From: Rhodobacteraceae bacterium UBA6213
Lineage (GTDB): Bacteria > Pseudomonadota > Alphaproteobacteria > Rhodobacterales > Rhodobacteraceae
DNA length: 64,000 nt
Assembly (NCBI GenBank): GCA_002421605.1
Contig: DISJ01000016.1
Span: 103,036 to 167,035 of the forward strand
Reading direction: 5' to 3'
The notes below the pieces were generated by a model that was not told where the DNA came from, made no database searches, and saw nothing but the letters and a program-made list of their open reading frames with translations. Position 1 is the first letter of the stretch, and every line of letters begins with the position of its first letter. Both the position numbers and the translations under genes were made by a program. Shown here piece by piece: positions 7,772 through 17,004 of this stretch.

Positions 7772-9283
7772 ATGTCTGCTTTTTCACGCACTTTGGCTGC
7801 CACGCTGCTTGGCGCCACCTGTCTTGCTGCGGCACCCGCGCTGGGCGAAACGGTCAAGCTGACCATTTTGGGCATCGGCGACATCTACAGTTACGACGGT
7901 GATGGCACACGGGGCGGCTTTGCGCGGTTGAACGCGGTGGTCAAGGCCGAGCGTGCTGCCAACCCGAACCTGATCTATGCTTTCGATGGCGACATGCTTT
8001 CGCCATCGTTGCTGTCGGGATTCGATCTGGGGCAAAACACCATTGACCTGACCAACCTGCAACCCTTCGACATCGCCGTTCCCGGCAACCACGAATTCGA
8101 TTTTGGGCCAGAAAACTTTTTCGAAAAGATGGCAGGGTCGAAATACCCTTGGGCCGCGATCAACATCACCAACGCTGACGGGTCTGCAATTCCCGGGCTT
8201 GGCGGGGTGATGGTAAAAGAGGTGGCAGGGCTGAAGGTTGCCCTGATTCCCGTTGCGCAAGACACCACGCCCGAGGTTTCAAGCTCGGGTGATCTGGTGT
8301 TCCTGCCCACCGTTGACACTGCGGTTGCCGCCGCCAAAGCGGCCCGCGCGGATGGTGCTGACATCGTGATCGGCGTGGTTCAGACAAGCATGGATAACGA
8401 CCGCATGCTGATCGCCAGCCACGCCTTTGACGTGATCCTGTCGGGGGACGATCACTCCTACGCCACGGCATATGACGGCTTTACCGCCTATGTGGAAACT
8501 TCGGTCGACGGGCGCCATATAGCGCCGCTTGATCTGATGGTTGATGTGACCGAAAAAGATGGAAAGCGCACCGTAAAATGGATGCCGGTCTTCCGCTTCA
8601 TTGATAGCGCGATGGTAGAGCCAGACCCCGAAAGCCAGGCCTTGGCAGACGGATTCAAGCAGATGCTTGATGACACGCTTAACACCCCGATCGGTGCCAC
8701 CGAAGGCCCGCTTGATTCACGCCGCAATGTTGTGCGCAAGGAAGAATCGGCGATGGGCAACCTGATTGCCGATGCGATGCGCGCGGCTGTAGGGGCGGAT
8801 ATTGCCATTACCAACGGCGGCGGCATCCGGGCAGATCGCACTTATGACGCGGGAACCGTGCTGACGCGGCGCGATTTTCTATCCGAGTTGCCCTTTGGCA
8901 ACTTGACCGCCGCGACCGAGCTTCCGGGTTCGCAGATCCTTGCGGCGCTGGAAAACGGCGTCAGCCAGGTTGAAACCGGGGCCGGCCGCTTCCCGCAGGT
9001 GTCGGGCATCAGCTTTGCATTCGATCCGACTGCGCCTGCCGGTTCGCGCGTGTCCGAAGTGATGGTTGGCGATGCGCCTCTGGATCTGAACAAGGTCTAT
9101 CGGGTAGCGACCAACGACTACATGCTCGGCGGCGGTGATGGCTATACCGCGCTGAGCGGCGGCAAGGTGCTGACCAACATCGGTGCGGGCAACCTCGTGG
9201 CCAATGACGTGATGGCCTTTGTCGAAAAGAACGGCAAGGTTTCCAACACCGTCGAAGGCCGCATCAGAATACTCGGCCAGTAA
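7772..9283 (+). CDS. Secreted 5'-nucleotidase/UshA-family metallophosphoesterase (variant)
   Basis: 503 residues with a cleavable signal peptide ending near APALG. An N-terminal metallophosphoesterase domain (GDMLSPS, GNHEFDFG) is followed by a 5'-nucleotidase C-terminal domain (NGGGIRAD, then NDYMLGGGDGYT), the two-domain layout of periplasmic UshA enzymes that release phosphate from nucleotides. Two metal-site motifs differ from the usual form: the first D-x-H reads GDIY, and the usual GGH.H reads GDDHSY. Substrate preference is therefore uncertain. It is transcribed divergently from the pyrD operon and ends in a good terminator. Confidence 0.9.
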   Translation: MSAFSRTLAATLLGATCLAAAPALGETVKLTILGIGDIYSYDGDGTRGGFARLNAVVKAERAANPNLIYAFDGDMLSPSLLSGFDLGQNTIDLTNLQPFDIAVPGNHEFDFGPENFFEKMAGSKYPWAAINITNADGSAIPGLGGVMVKEVAGLKVALIPVAQDTTPEVSSSGDLVFLPTVDTAVAAAKAARADGADIVIGVVQTSMDNDRMLIASHAFDVILSGDDHSYATAYDGFTAYVETSVDGRHIAPLDLMVDVTEKDGKRTVKWMPVFRFIDSAMVEPDPESQALADGFKQMLDDTLNTPIGATEGPLDSRRNVVRKEESAMGNLIADAMRAAVGADIAITNGGGIRADRTYDAGTVLTRRDFLSELPFGNLTAATELPGSQILAALENGVSQVETGAGRFPQVSGISFAFDPTAPAGSRVSEVMVGDAPLDLNKVYRVATNDYMLGGGDGYTALSGGKVLTNIGAGNLVANDVMAFVEKNGKVSNTVEGRIRILGQ

Positions 9284-9302
9284 GCTCTGCCAATTCCATC
9301 GA

Positions 9303-9331
9303 GGCGCGCTCCCTTTGGGGGCGCGCCTTCT
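9303..9331 (+). terminator. Terminator of the 5'-nucleotidase gene
   Basis: An 11-bp stem (GGCGCGCTCCC / GGGGGCGCGCC, one T-G pair) with a TTT loop is followed by TTCT. It begins 20 bases after the stop codon. Confidence 0.65.
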
Positions 9332-9402
9332 CATTGCGCAGGGGCCGGGGCAGGTGGCGGTTGCGCCTTTGGCATTGGCGCAAGGCGGGATATGCTCGCC
9401 CC

Positions 9403-10092
9403 ATGTGTGGACGATTTGCCATAACCCTGCCGCCCGAAGCGATGGCGCAGATGTTTGATGCAGTGCTGGGCAATGACGTGCCCACGGGCGCGCGCTTTAA
9501 TGTCTGCCCGACGCAGGCGGTAGCGGCTGTGACCTCGGGCGAAGGGCGGCGGCAGTTGCGCGGGTTGCGCTGGGGTTTTGTGCCCCAATGGTACGCCTCG
9601 CCAACCGACGGCCCGCTGTTGATCAACGCGCGCGCCGAAAGCATTGCTGAAAAACCCGCGTTCCGGGCGGCGGTGCGCACCCGGCGTTGTCTGATCCCTG
9701 CAGACGGGTTTTATGAGTGGAGCGCGGGCGAAGCCGGGGCGCGGCTGCCGTGGTTCATATCGCGCGCCGATGGCGCTCCGATGGCCTTGGCTGGTATCTG
9801 GCAGGAATGGGAGCGCGCGGACACGCGGTTGACCGCTTGCGCCATTGTCACCTGTGCCGCCGGGCCCGACATGGCGCCGATTCATCACCGAGAGCCGGTC
9901 GTGATAGAGCCTGCCGACTGGCCGCTGTGGCTGGGCGAGGCGGGTCATGGTGCAGCACCGCTGATGCGCGCGCGCCCACAGGGCGCGTTGCGGGCATGGC
10001 GGGTTGGGGTTGCGGTCAACTCGAATCGCGCCGAAGGTTCAGAGCTTGTTGCGCCGCTTGAGGCGGGCTCGGGGCGCGCCGTGGTGGAATGA
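9403..10092 (+). CDS. SOS response-associated peptidase-like protein (YedK/HMCES)
   Basis: 229 residues beginning MCGRF, so that removal of the initiator Met exposes Cys2, the residue that forms a thiazolidine link with abasic sites in single-stranded DNA in HMCES/YedK proteins. Other family features are NARAES, FYEW and the H.RE.P-like segment IHHREPVV. An upstream in-frame extension is rejected because it would bury Cys2. It stands alone between the 5'-nucleotidase and tRNA-Gly. I see no LexA-type box upstream. Confidence 0.93.
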   Translation: MCGRFAITLPPEAMAQMFDAVLGNDVPTGARFNVCPTQAVAAVTSGEGRRQLRGLRWGFVPQWYASPTDGPLLINARAESIAEKPAFRAAVRTRRCLIPADGFYEWSAGEAGARLPWFISRADGAPMALAGIWQEWERADTRLTACAIVTCAAGPDMAPIHHREPVVIEPADWPLWLGEAGHGAAPLMRARPQGALRAWRVGVAVNSNRAEGSELVAPLEAGSGRAVVE

Positions 10093-10315
10093 GGCGGGGG
10101 GCAATGTCAGCAAATCAACGGCGCGCGCCGCCGTGGGGCATGCGCCGCATTAGGTTCACCCGATGGCCTATATTTCCTCGCAGCGTCAGGCGGTAAGTTG
10201 AAACTCGCGGAACACGGCTAAGGGTGCGCTACGCCCGGTTATGCTTCCAAAACCAGCGCGCGATCTTACCCCGGCACTTGCGCGCTACAGGGGCGACAGC
10301 ATATAGGAGGCGGGC

Positions 10316-10389
10316 GCGGGTGTAGCTCAATGGTAGAGCAGCAGCCTTCCAAGCTGAATACGTGGGTTCGATTCCCATCACCCGCTCCA
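10316..10389 (+). tRNA. tRNA-Gly (anticodon TCC)
   Basis: A complete cloverleaf of 74 bases. The acceptor stem GCGGGTG pairs with CACCCGC at 10379-10385, the D arm is GCTC...GAGC, the anticodon loop CTTCCAA contains TCC, and the T arm contains GGTTCGATTCC. The CCA tail is encoded at 10387-10389. It reads GGA codons and probably GGG. Confidence 0.97.
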
Positions 10390-10509
10390 GCGCATTTACC
10401 CGCATGAAAGCTTGGTTGCGGTGCGCATAGCGGCGCGCGCAACTGGTGGCAGGCGCGCAGATTTTCTTGCGCGCCGCACTTGATGCCAAGGGCTATGCCC
10501 CGGCGGCTA

Positions 10510-10644
10510 TCAGCCCTTCTTGACGGGCTTTGTCGCGTTGGGGGAAAGCCCTTTTTCGAAGGTCGCGGTGGCGGCGGCTGCCGCCTTCTTGTCCTTCTTC
10601 GGCTTCTTTGCTTCCTTGTTGCTGCGCAATTGGCCTTTGGCCAT
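10510..10644 (-). CDS. Small lysine-rich conserved protein (44 aa)
   Basis: An open frame of 44 codons begins MAKGQLRSNKEAKKPK and ends KPVKKG, with an alanine-rich middle. A good ribosome site (AGGAG, 7 bases before the ATG) supports translation. About one third of the residues are lysine or arginine, so nucleic-acid or ribosome binding is plausible but unproven. I recall very similar short proteins as conserved hypotheticals in Rhodobacterales and other Proteobacteria; a search is needed to confirm this. A GGGGGCGA/TCGCCCCC hairpin (10670-10688) lies in its leader. Confidence 0.75.
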   Translation of the reverse strand: MAKGQLRSNKEAKKPKKDKKAAAAATATFEKGLSPNATKPVKKG

Positions 10645-10843
10645 GACATGCTCCTGAATTACTGGCGGCGGGGGCGAGACTCGCCCCCCACTTCCGCACC
10701 GCTATTTGGCGCCTTTTCGGCGGCGTTGCGCAAGGGGCTTGGTGAAAGGCGGCCCGATAAGGCGGACGTGTGCGGTGTGCCTTCATTGACAATTCCGTGT
10801 GCGACGCCCGACATGGGGGCGAAACGCCGCAAAGGGGGGCAAT

Positions 10844-13800
10844 ATGGCCTGGGAATTCTGGATCGATCGCGGCGGCACGTTTACCGACATCGTAGGGCGC
10901 GCGCCCGATGGAACGCTGCACCTGCGCAAGTTGCTGTCAGAAAACCCCGAGCGTTACCCTGACGCGGCGGTGCAAGGCATCCGCGATTGCCTTGGGCTGG
11001 CTGTCGGTGCGCCGATCCCGCAAGGTGCTATCGATGCGGTGAAAATGGGCACCACTGTTGCCACCAACGCGCTGCTGGAGCGTAAGGGCGAGCGGGTTTT
11101 GCTCCTAATTACCGAAGGATTTGCTGATCTTTTGCGGATCGGCAACCAGACCCGGCCACGGCTGTTTGATCTGCACATCCGCCGCGCGGAATTGCTGCAC
11201 GAACAGGTGGCCGAGGTGCCGGGGCGGTTGAACGCCGACGGTGCCGAATTCGCGCCGTTGGATGAGGTCGCCGTGGCCGCAGCATTGGCCAAGGCTTATG
11301 CGGCAGGGATTCGCGCAGTGGCGGTGGCCTTGATGCACAGCTACCTCAACCCCGTGCACGAGGTGCGGGTGGGCGCCTTGGCGCGGGCAGCGGGATTTAG
11401 CCAAGTTTCGCTTAGCCACGAATGTTCGCGCCTGATCCGGCTGGTCGGTCGCGGCGATACGACCGTGGCCGATGCCTACCTGTCACCGATCCTTCGCCGC
11501 TACGTCGATCAAGTGGCGGGCGCGCTTGACCTTGGGCGGGGCACGGGGCGACTTTTCTTCATGCAATCATCGGGTGGGTTGACCGACGCGAACCGCTTTC
11601 AGGGGCGCGATGCGATTCTGTCTGGCCCGGCGGGAGGCATTGTCGGCATGGTCAAAACCGGCGTCGCGGCGGGGTTTGCGCAGTTGATCGGTTTCGACAT
11701 GGGTGGCACCTCGACCGATGTCAGCCATTTTGCAGGGGCCTATGAGCGCAGCTTTGAAACCGAAGTTGCGGGCGTGCGGATGCGCGCGCCGATGATGGAT
11801 ATTCACACTGTTGCCGCCGGGGGCGGATCGGTGCTTGGCTTTGGCGATGGCCGCTACCGGGTTGGGCCGGAGAGCGCGGGCGCCAACCCCGGCCCGGCCG
11901 CCTATCGCCGCGGTGGGCCGCTGACGGTGACCGATGCCAACGTCATGCTGGGAAGGCTTGCGCCCGCGCATTTCCCTTCGGTGTTCGGCGCAGGGGGCGA
12001 TCAGCCACTTGACGGCGATGCAGTGCGCGCCGGATTCGTGCAGATGGCGGGCGAAATTGCTGCTGCAAGCGGGCAAAGCCCCACGCCCGAGGCGGTGGCA
12101 GAGGGCTTTCTGGCCATTGCCGTTGCCAATATGGCTAATGCGATCAAGAAGATATCGGTAGAGCGCGGGCATGACGTAACCACCTATACGTTGCAATGTT
12201 TTGGCGGTGCGGGCGGTCAACATGCGTGCGGCGTGGCGGACGCGCTGGGGATGCGGCGGGTGCTGCTGCATCCGCTGGCCGGGGTTCTTTCGGCCTATGG
12301 CATGGGGTTGGCTGAATTGCGCAGCCTGCGCGAAGAGCAGGCCGACGACGGGCTTGCAGCACAGCCTGTGATGGCCTTGCGGGTAGCCGCATTGATCGGG
12401 CAGGCGCGGGCTGAGTTGGTCGCACAAGGCGTGGACGAGGCCGAGATTTCGGTCGAGGCGCGCGCGCATCTGCGTTATGAAGGCTCGCATCAGGCGCTGG
12501 AGGTGGCATTTGACGCAGCACCTGCAATGCAGGCGGCGTTCGAAGCCGCGCATCTTGCGCGCTTTGGCTATACCGACCCCGCGCGCGCCATCCGCTTTGA
12601 GATGCTCGCGGTTGAAGCCGCAGGCGGGGCCGCGGTGCTTTCGCAAGCGCCACTGACCCCCGGCGAGGCCACGGTTGCAGCGCGTCATGCGGTTTGGTTT
12701 GCGGGCGGCTGGGTAGAGACGCCATTCTACAACCGCTCCGCCTTGGGCGCGGGGGCTTTGATCGCTGGGCCCGCAGTGATCCTAGAGGCGACCGGCACCA
12801 CGGTGGTCGAACCAGGCTGGTCGGCGCGGGTAGATGCGACGGGCAACCTGATTCTTGAGCGTGTTGAGGCAGCGGTGCACGCGCGCGCGGCGGGAACCGA
12901 GGCTGACCCGGTACGCCTGGAGGTGGCGTCAAACCTGTTCATGTCGATTGCCGAGCAGATGGGGGCCACGCTTGCCAACACCGCTTGGTCTGTTAACATC
13001 AAGGAACGCATGGATTTTTCCTGCGCTATTTTTGATGAGGCTGGCAACCTCGTGGCCAACGCACCGCATGTCCCAGTGCATCTAGGCTCGATGTCCGATT
13101 CGATTCGCACGGTGATGCGCGTGGTGGGCGCAGACGTGGCCGAGGGCGATGCCTACATGCTGAACTCGCCTTTCGCGGGCGGCACGCACTTGCCCGATGT
13201 AACAGTGGTCAGCCCCGTGTTCATCGACGGGCGGGTGCGGTTCTGGCTGGGGTCGCGCGGCCATCACGCCGATATAGGCGGGCGCACTCCGGGGTCTTGC
13301 CCGCCCGACAGCCGCGACATTTCCGAGGAAGGTGTGCTGATCGACACCTTTCGGCTGGTTTCGGCGGGCAGCTTTCGCGAGGCAGAGGTGCGCGCGCTTC
13401 TGGCCTCGGGGCGCTATCCCTGCCGCGCGCCAGATCAGAACGTGGCGGACCTGAAGGCACAGCTAGCCGCCAACGAGACCGGACGGCGAGAGTTGGTGCG
13501 CGCGGCGGCAGGGTGGGGGATCGAAGTGCTTGCGGCCTATGCGGGCCATGTGCAGGACAACGCCGAGGCGCTGGTGCGCGGCGTGATTGGCGCGCTCAAG
13601 GATGGAAGCTTCCGCTACCCGCTCGACAGTGGCGCCGAGATTTGCGTGGCGGTGCGCGTGGACCGCGCGCAGGGCCGCGCAACGGTAGATTTCACGGGCA
13701 CCTCACCACAGCAGGCGGGCAACTACAACGCCCCAGCGGCGGTAGCGCGGGCGGTGGTGCTTTATGTCTTTCGCACACTGGTGGGCAAGGACATCCCGCT

Positions 13801-14428
13801 GAACGAAGGCTGTCTGCGCCCCATCGACATTGTGCTGCCCGAGGGATGCATGTTGAATCCGCGTGCCCCGGCCGCGGTGATCGCGGGCAATACCGAGGTC
13901 AGTCAGGCCGCGACCAATGCGCTTTACGGCGCGCTGGGTGTATTGGCGGCAGGGCAGGGCACGATGAACAACTTTACCTGGGGCAATGACGTGTTCCAGA
14001 ACTACGAAACGATTGCGGGCGGTACGGGCGCCGGGCCCGGCTTTGCGGGTTGCGACGCGGTGCAAAGCCACATGACCAACACCCGTATGACCGACCCCGA
14101 GGTGCTGGAACGGCGCTTTCCGGTGCGCTTGGAAAGCCTTGTCATCCGCCGCGGATCGGGTGGGGCGGGGCGTTGGCCGGGTGGCAATGGCGCGGTGCGG
14201 CGCTTGCGGTTTCTGGAACCCGTCACAGTCACCGTGCTGTCGCAGTCGCGGATTGTGCCGCCGTTCGGCGGTGCAGGGGGTGGGCCCGGTGCCTTGGGTG
14301 AGAATCTGGTGATCTGGCCCGACGGTCGCTGCGAGGCGCTTGCGGGCAATGACGAGCGCGCGTTGCCTGCGGACGCCGTGTTTGAAATGCGCACTCCGGG
14401 TGGAGGCGGCTGGGGCAAGCCAGAGTAG
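10844..14428 (+). CDS. Hydantoinase/oxoprolinase family protein (HyuA-HyuB fusion)
   Basis: 1194 residues starting MAWEFWIDRGG. The N-terminal half (about 1-680) is HyuA-like with an ATP-binding actin-like fold (DRGGTFTD near the start, GFDMGGTSTD near 285). The C-terminal half (about 695-1190) is HyuB-like (SVNIKERMDFSCAIFD, HVPVHLGSM, FAGGTHLPD). This arrangement is shared by ATP-dependent 5-oxoprolinases (5-oxoproline to glutamate) and by some N-methylhydantoinases; 5-oxoprolinase is the likelier reading from the single-chain length. No accessory gene is adjacent, and the gene converges on the next one. Confidence 0.92.
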   Translation: MAWEFWIDRGGTFTDIVGRAPDGTLHLRKLLSENPERYPDAAVQGIRDCLGLAVGAPIPQGAIDAVKMGTTVATNALLERKGERVLLLITEGFADLLRIGNQTRPRLFDLHIRRAELLHEQVAEVPGRLNADGAEFAPLDEVAVAAALAKAYAAGIRAVAVALMHSYLNPVHEVRVGALARAAGFSQVSLSHECSRLIRLVGRGDTTVADAYLSPILRRYVDQVAGALDLGRGTGRLFFMQSSGGLTDANRFQGRDAILSGPAGGIVGMVKTGVAAGFAQLIGFDMGGTSTDVSHFAGAYERSFETEVAGVRMRAPMMDIHTVAAGGGSVLGFGDGRYRVGPESAGANPGPAAYRRGGPLTVTDANVMLGRLAPAHFPSVFGAGGDQPLDGDAVRAGFVQMAGEIAAASGQSPTPEAVAEGFLAIAVANMANAIKKISVERGHDVTTYTLQCFGGAGGQHACGVADALGMRRVLLHPLAGVLSAYGMGLAELRSLREEQADDGLAAQPVMALRVAALIGQARAELVAQGVDEAEISVEARAHLRYEGSHQALEVAFDAAPAMQAAFEAAHLARFGYTDPARAIRFEMLAVEAAGGAAVLSQAPLTPGEATVAARHAVWFAGGWVETPFYNRSALGAGALIAGPAVILEATGTTVVEPGWSARVDATGNLILERVEAAVHARAAGTEADPVRLEVASNLFMSIAEQMGATLANTAWSVNIKERMDFSCAIFDEAGNLVANAPHVPVHLGSMSDSIRTVMRVVGADVAEGDAYMLNSPFAGGTHLPDVTVVSPVFIDGRVRFWLGSRGHHADIGGRTPGSCPPDSRDISEEGVLIDTFRLVSAGSFREAEVRALLASGRYPCRAPDQNVADLKAQLAANETGRRELVRAAAGWGIEVLAAYAGHVQDNAEALVRGVIGALKDGSFRYPLDSGAEICVAVRVDRAQGRATVDFTGTSPQQAGNYNAPAAVARAVVLYVFRTLVGKDIPLNEGCLRPIDIVLPEGCMLNPRAPAAVIAGNTEVSQAATNALYGALGVLAAGQGTMNNFTWGNDVFQNYETIAGGTGAGPGFAGCDAVQSHMTNTRMTDPEVLERRFPVRLESLVIRRGSGGAGRWPGGNGAVRRLRFLEPVTVTVLSQSRIVPPFGGAGGGPGALGENLVIWPDGRCEALAGNDERALPADAVFEMRTPGGGGWGKPE

Positions 14429-14451
14429 GGGCGATCAGTTAGGCCTACGCG

Positions 14452-15318
14452 TCAGAACCACTGGCCCGGTTCCATCAGCCCGAGGTCCATCAATTGCTGC
14501 GAGTTCCAGGCAAAGGGCACCGAGTTATGCCAAAGAAAACTCGGGATATTGAATGTAGAGCCCGCGTTGCTCTTGAGCGCCTTGGCAACCCGGAACGAGA
14601 CGATGGTGGCAGTCAGGTTATGATGCCAAGGGCAGGCATAGGTATTGTATTCTTCGATGTTGAATGTGTGATTGGGACGCATCTGCAACCCTTTTTGCGC
14701 GCGAAACAAGCCGATGCGGTCGATCTTGCGCCGGCTTTCGGGCACATGTTCCTCGAACCGCCAGCGCAGCCCGCCGAAAAAATCGTACTGTCGCTCCAAC
14801 GCCTGGCCGTTCGCAACTTTCCGGGCGAGCGCGAAATAGCCCGAGCGATCAAGCATCGCCTCGTCGAGATTCACCGCGTTGGGGTCTTTTTCAAGATCGG
14901 CGGCGTAGAGATCGACCACATAGGTCATCATCGCATCGCGCCGTTCTTCGGCGTGAAAAGCCAGAAGCTCCGCCAGGTTGCGAGACTCGCAGAAGGGAAA
15001 AAATAGGTATTCTGCGTTGTAGCAATAGTGCAGCCACGTGGTTTCGGGGCAGGCGGCGATCAGCGGGTTTATTGCGCGTGTCAGGGCGTCTTGGCCGCGC
15101 AGATCGAAGGGGATGCGATGCACGACATCGACCAGATCGGCGGGCACCTGCCAGCCGGGCGGTGCAAAGGCAAGAACGGCGCGAACGCCTAAACCAAGCT
15201 GGTGGCGGATCGTGCTTTCAACCTCGACCAGGTCTTCGATCAGCACAACACCGATGGGGCCGCGCGCCAGCACCGCTCGACCCGACTCCAGAAAAGCTTC
15301 AAGTGAAGGGTGATCCAT
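14452..15318 (-). CDS. Glycosyltransferase 2-like conserved protein
   Basis: 288 residues, no signal peptide. The N-terminal part resembles the nucleotide-sugar-binding half of family 2-like transferases (an ESTIRHQLGLGV-like stretch, then WLHYCYNAEYLFFPF about where a metal-binding D.DEF would be), and the protein ends with an aromatic FLWHNSVPFAW region. The usual D-x-D is not evident, so catalytic activity cannot be claimed. It is divergent from miaB and ends 23 bases from the hydantoinase stop. A conserved hypothetical is the safe alternative call. Confidence 0.6.
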   Translation of the reverse strand: MDHPSLEAFLESGRAVLARGPIGVVLIEDLVEVESTIRHQLGLGVRAVLAFAPPGWQVPADLVDVVHRIPFDLRGQDALTRAINPLIAACPETTWLHYCYNAEYLFFPFCESRNLAELLAFHAEERRDAMMTYVVDLYAADLEKDPNAVNLDEAMLDRSGYFALARKVANGQALERQYDFFGGLRWRFEEHVPESRRKIDRIGLFRAQKGLQMRPNHTFNIEEYNTYACPWHHNLTATIVSFRVAKALKSNAGSTFNIPSFLWHNSVPFAWNSQQLMDLGLMEPGQWF

Positions 15319-15440
15319 ATACCTGTCCGTGCGGTTGTGGCGCCAAGATCATGCAAGCGCGGCGCGATTGCAAGCCGGGTGCCAAGGCTTGCCGTATGGT
15401 GCCGCACGCAGTATCAGGCGCAACGCGAAAGGGGGGTGTC

Positions 15441-16787
15441 ATGTCCGAGGCCGACAAGCCAGCGACCGGGGTGGGGGCAAAAAAGCTTTTCATCAAGACC
15501 TACGGCTGCCAAATGAACGTCTATGACAGCGAGCGCATGGCCGAGGCGATGGGCGCGGAAGGCTATGTATTGACCGATACCGCTGAAGGCGCCGACATGG
15601 TGTTGCTGAACACCTGCCATATTCGCGAGAAGGCGAGCGAAAAGCTTTACTCCGATCTTGGCCGCCTCAAACCGCTGAAACTGGCCCATCCTGATTTGAA
15701 AATCGGTGTCGCAGGTTGCGTCGCGCAGGCCGAGGGGGCCGAGATTCAGCGGCGTATGCCGATTGTCGATATCGTGGTGGGCTCGCAAGCCTATCACCGC
15801 TTGCCCGCAATGGCGCGGGCGGCGGACGCGGGGCAAAAAAGCCTCGATACGGAATTTCCCGCCGAGGACAAGTTCGAGCATTTGCCAGCGCGGCCTTTAC
15901 AGGGGCGGCCGACGGCGTTTTTGACCGTGCAGGAAGGGTGCGACAAGTTTTGCGCCTTTTGCGTGGTGCCTTATACGCGCGGATCCGAAGTCAGCCGCCC
16001 GGTGGCGCGGATACTGGCGGAGGCGCGGGCGCTGGTGGCGCGCGGGGTGCGCGAAATCACGCTTCTGGGGCAAAACGTCAACGCCTATCACGGGGTCGAG
16101 GATGGCGCCGACTGGGGGCTGGCGCGCCTGGTGCGCGCGCTAGCGCGCATCGACGGATTGGAGCGGATACGCTACACCACCTCGCATCCCAATGACATGG
16201 AAGACGATCTGATTGCCGCGCATGGCGATGAACCAAAGCTCATGCCCTATCTGCACCTGCCGGTGCAATCGGGGTCGGACCGCATTTTGAAGGCGATGAA
16301 TCGGCGCCATACTGCCGACGAGTACCTGCGCACGATCGAGCGGATTCGCGCGGCGCGGCCGGACATGCTGATTTCAGGCGACTTCATCGTCGGGTTTCCG
16401 GGCGAAACAGATGCCGATTTTGCCGACACGATAGCGCTTATCGAGGCGGTGGGTTACGGCATGGCCTATAGCTTCAAGTATTCCGCCCGCCCCGGAACCC
16501 CGGCTGCGGACCGTGCGCCAGTTGAGGGCGCGGTAGCCGATGCGCGCTTGCAGGTGCTGCAGGCGCTGATCACCCGCCAGCAACGCGCCGTACAAGATGC
16601 GATGGTAGGGCGCGAGCTTGACGTGCTGATTGAGCGGCCCGGTCGCGTTGCCGGGCAATGGGTTGGCAAGTCTGGCTATTTGCACGCGGTACATCTGGAC
16701 GGGGCCGATCTTGCACCGGGGCAGCTTGTACGTTGCAGAATCACCGAAGGCTGGACCAATTCTTTAGCGGGTGTGCTGCTGCGTTAG
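15441..16787 (+). CDS. miaB: tRNA-2-methylthio-N6-dimethylallyladenosine synthase
   Basis: 448 residues. It methylthiolates i6A37 in tRNAs reading UNN codons. The N-terminal UPF0004 domain has the cluster cysteines C23 (YGCQMN), C59 (NTCHIR) and C93 (GCVAQ). The radical-SAM motif is C167, C171, C174 (CDKFCAFC), and a TRAM domain closes the protein. The ATG at 15441 follows GGGGGG at 6 bases; the in-frame upstream extension has no family similarity. It is transcribed away from the glycosyltransferase-like gene. Confidence 0.97.
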   Translation: MSEADKPATGVGAKKLFIKTYGCQMNVYDSERMAEAMGAEGYVLTDTAEGADMVLLNTCHIREKASEKLYSDLGRLKPLKLAHPDLKIGVAGCVAQAEGAEIQRRMPIVDIVVGSQAYHRLPAMARAADAGQKSLDTEFPAEDKFEHLPARPLQGRPTAFLTVQEGCDKFCAFCVVPYTRGSEVSRPVARILAEARALVARGVREITLLGQNVNAYHGVEDGADWGLARLVRALARIDGLERIRYTTSHPNDMEDDLIAAHGDEPKLMPYLHLPVQSGSDRILKAMNRRHTADEYLRTIERIRAARPDMLISGDFIVGFPGETDADFADTIALIEAVGYGMAYSFKYSARPGTPAADRAPVEGAVADARLQVLQALITRQQRAVQDAMVGRELDVLIERPGRVAGQWVGKSGYLHAVHLDGADLAPGQLVRCRITEGWTNSLAGVLLR

Positions 16788-17004
16788 GTGCTCGACGCGT
16801 ATTTTGCCCTGATTTTGGCACCTTCAATACGATCCATCGCAACAATCGGGGGATATATTCCAGATTTGTTGACGAACAAAACTCAATATATTGGGATTTA
16901 CGCTTTCCATGCCGCATGGTTTTGCTAATCTGGCATTATAGAATGAGTATAGGCGTCGCGGGTACTGGCCCGCGATGACAATGGCTTAGGTGGAGGCGAC
17001 CGCG

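Noticed and set aside
10452..10475. GGCGCGCA/TGCGCGCC hairpin after tRNA-Gly as a tRNA terminator
   Set aside because: The stem is perfect but no T-run follows on either strand, and the distance from the tRNA is over 60 bases.
11567..12688. 373-codon minus-strand open frame
   Set aside because: It is antisense to the hydantoinase/oxoprolinase gene and rich in His/Arg/Gln as expected from a GC-rich shadow.
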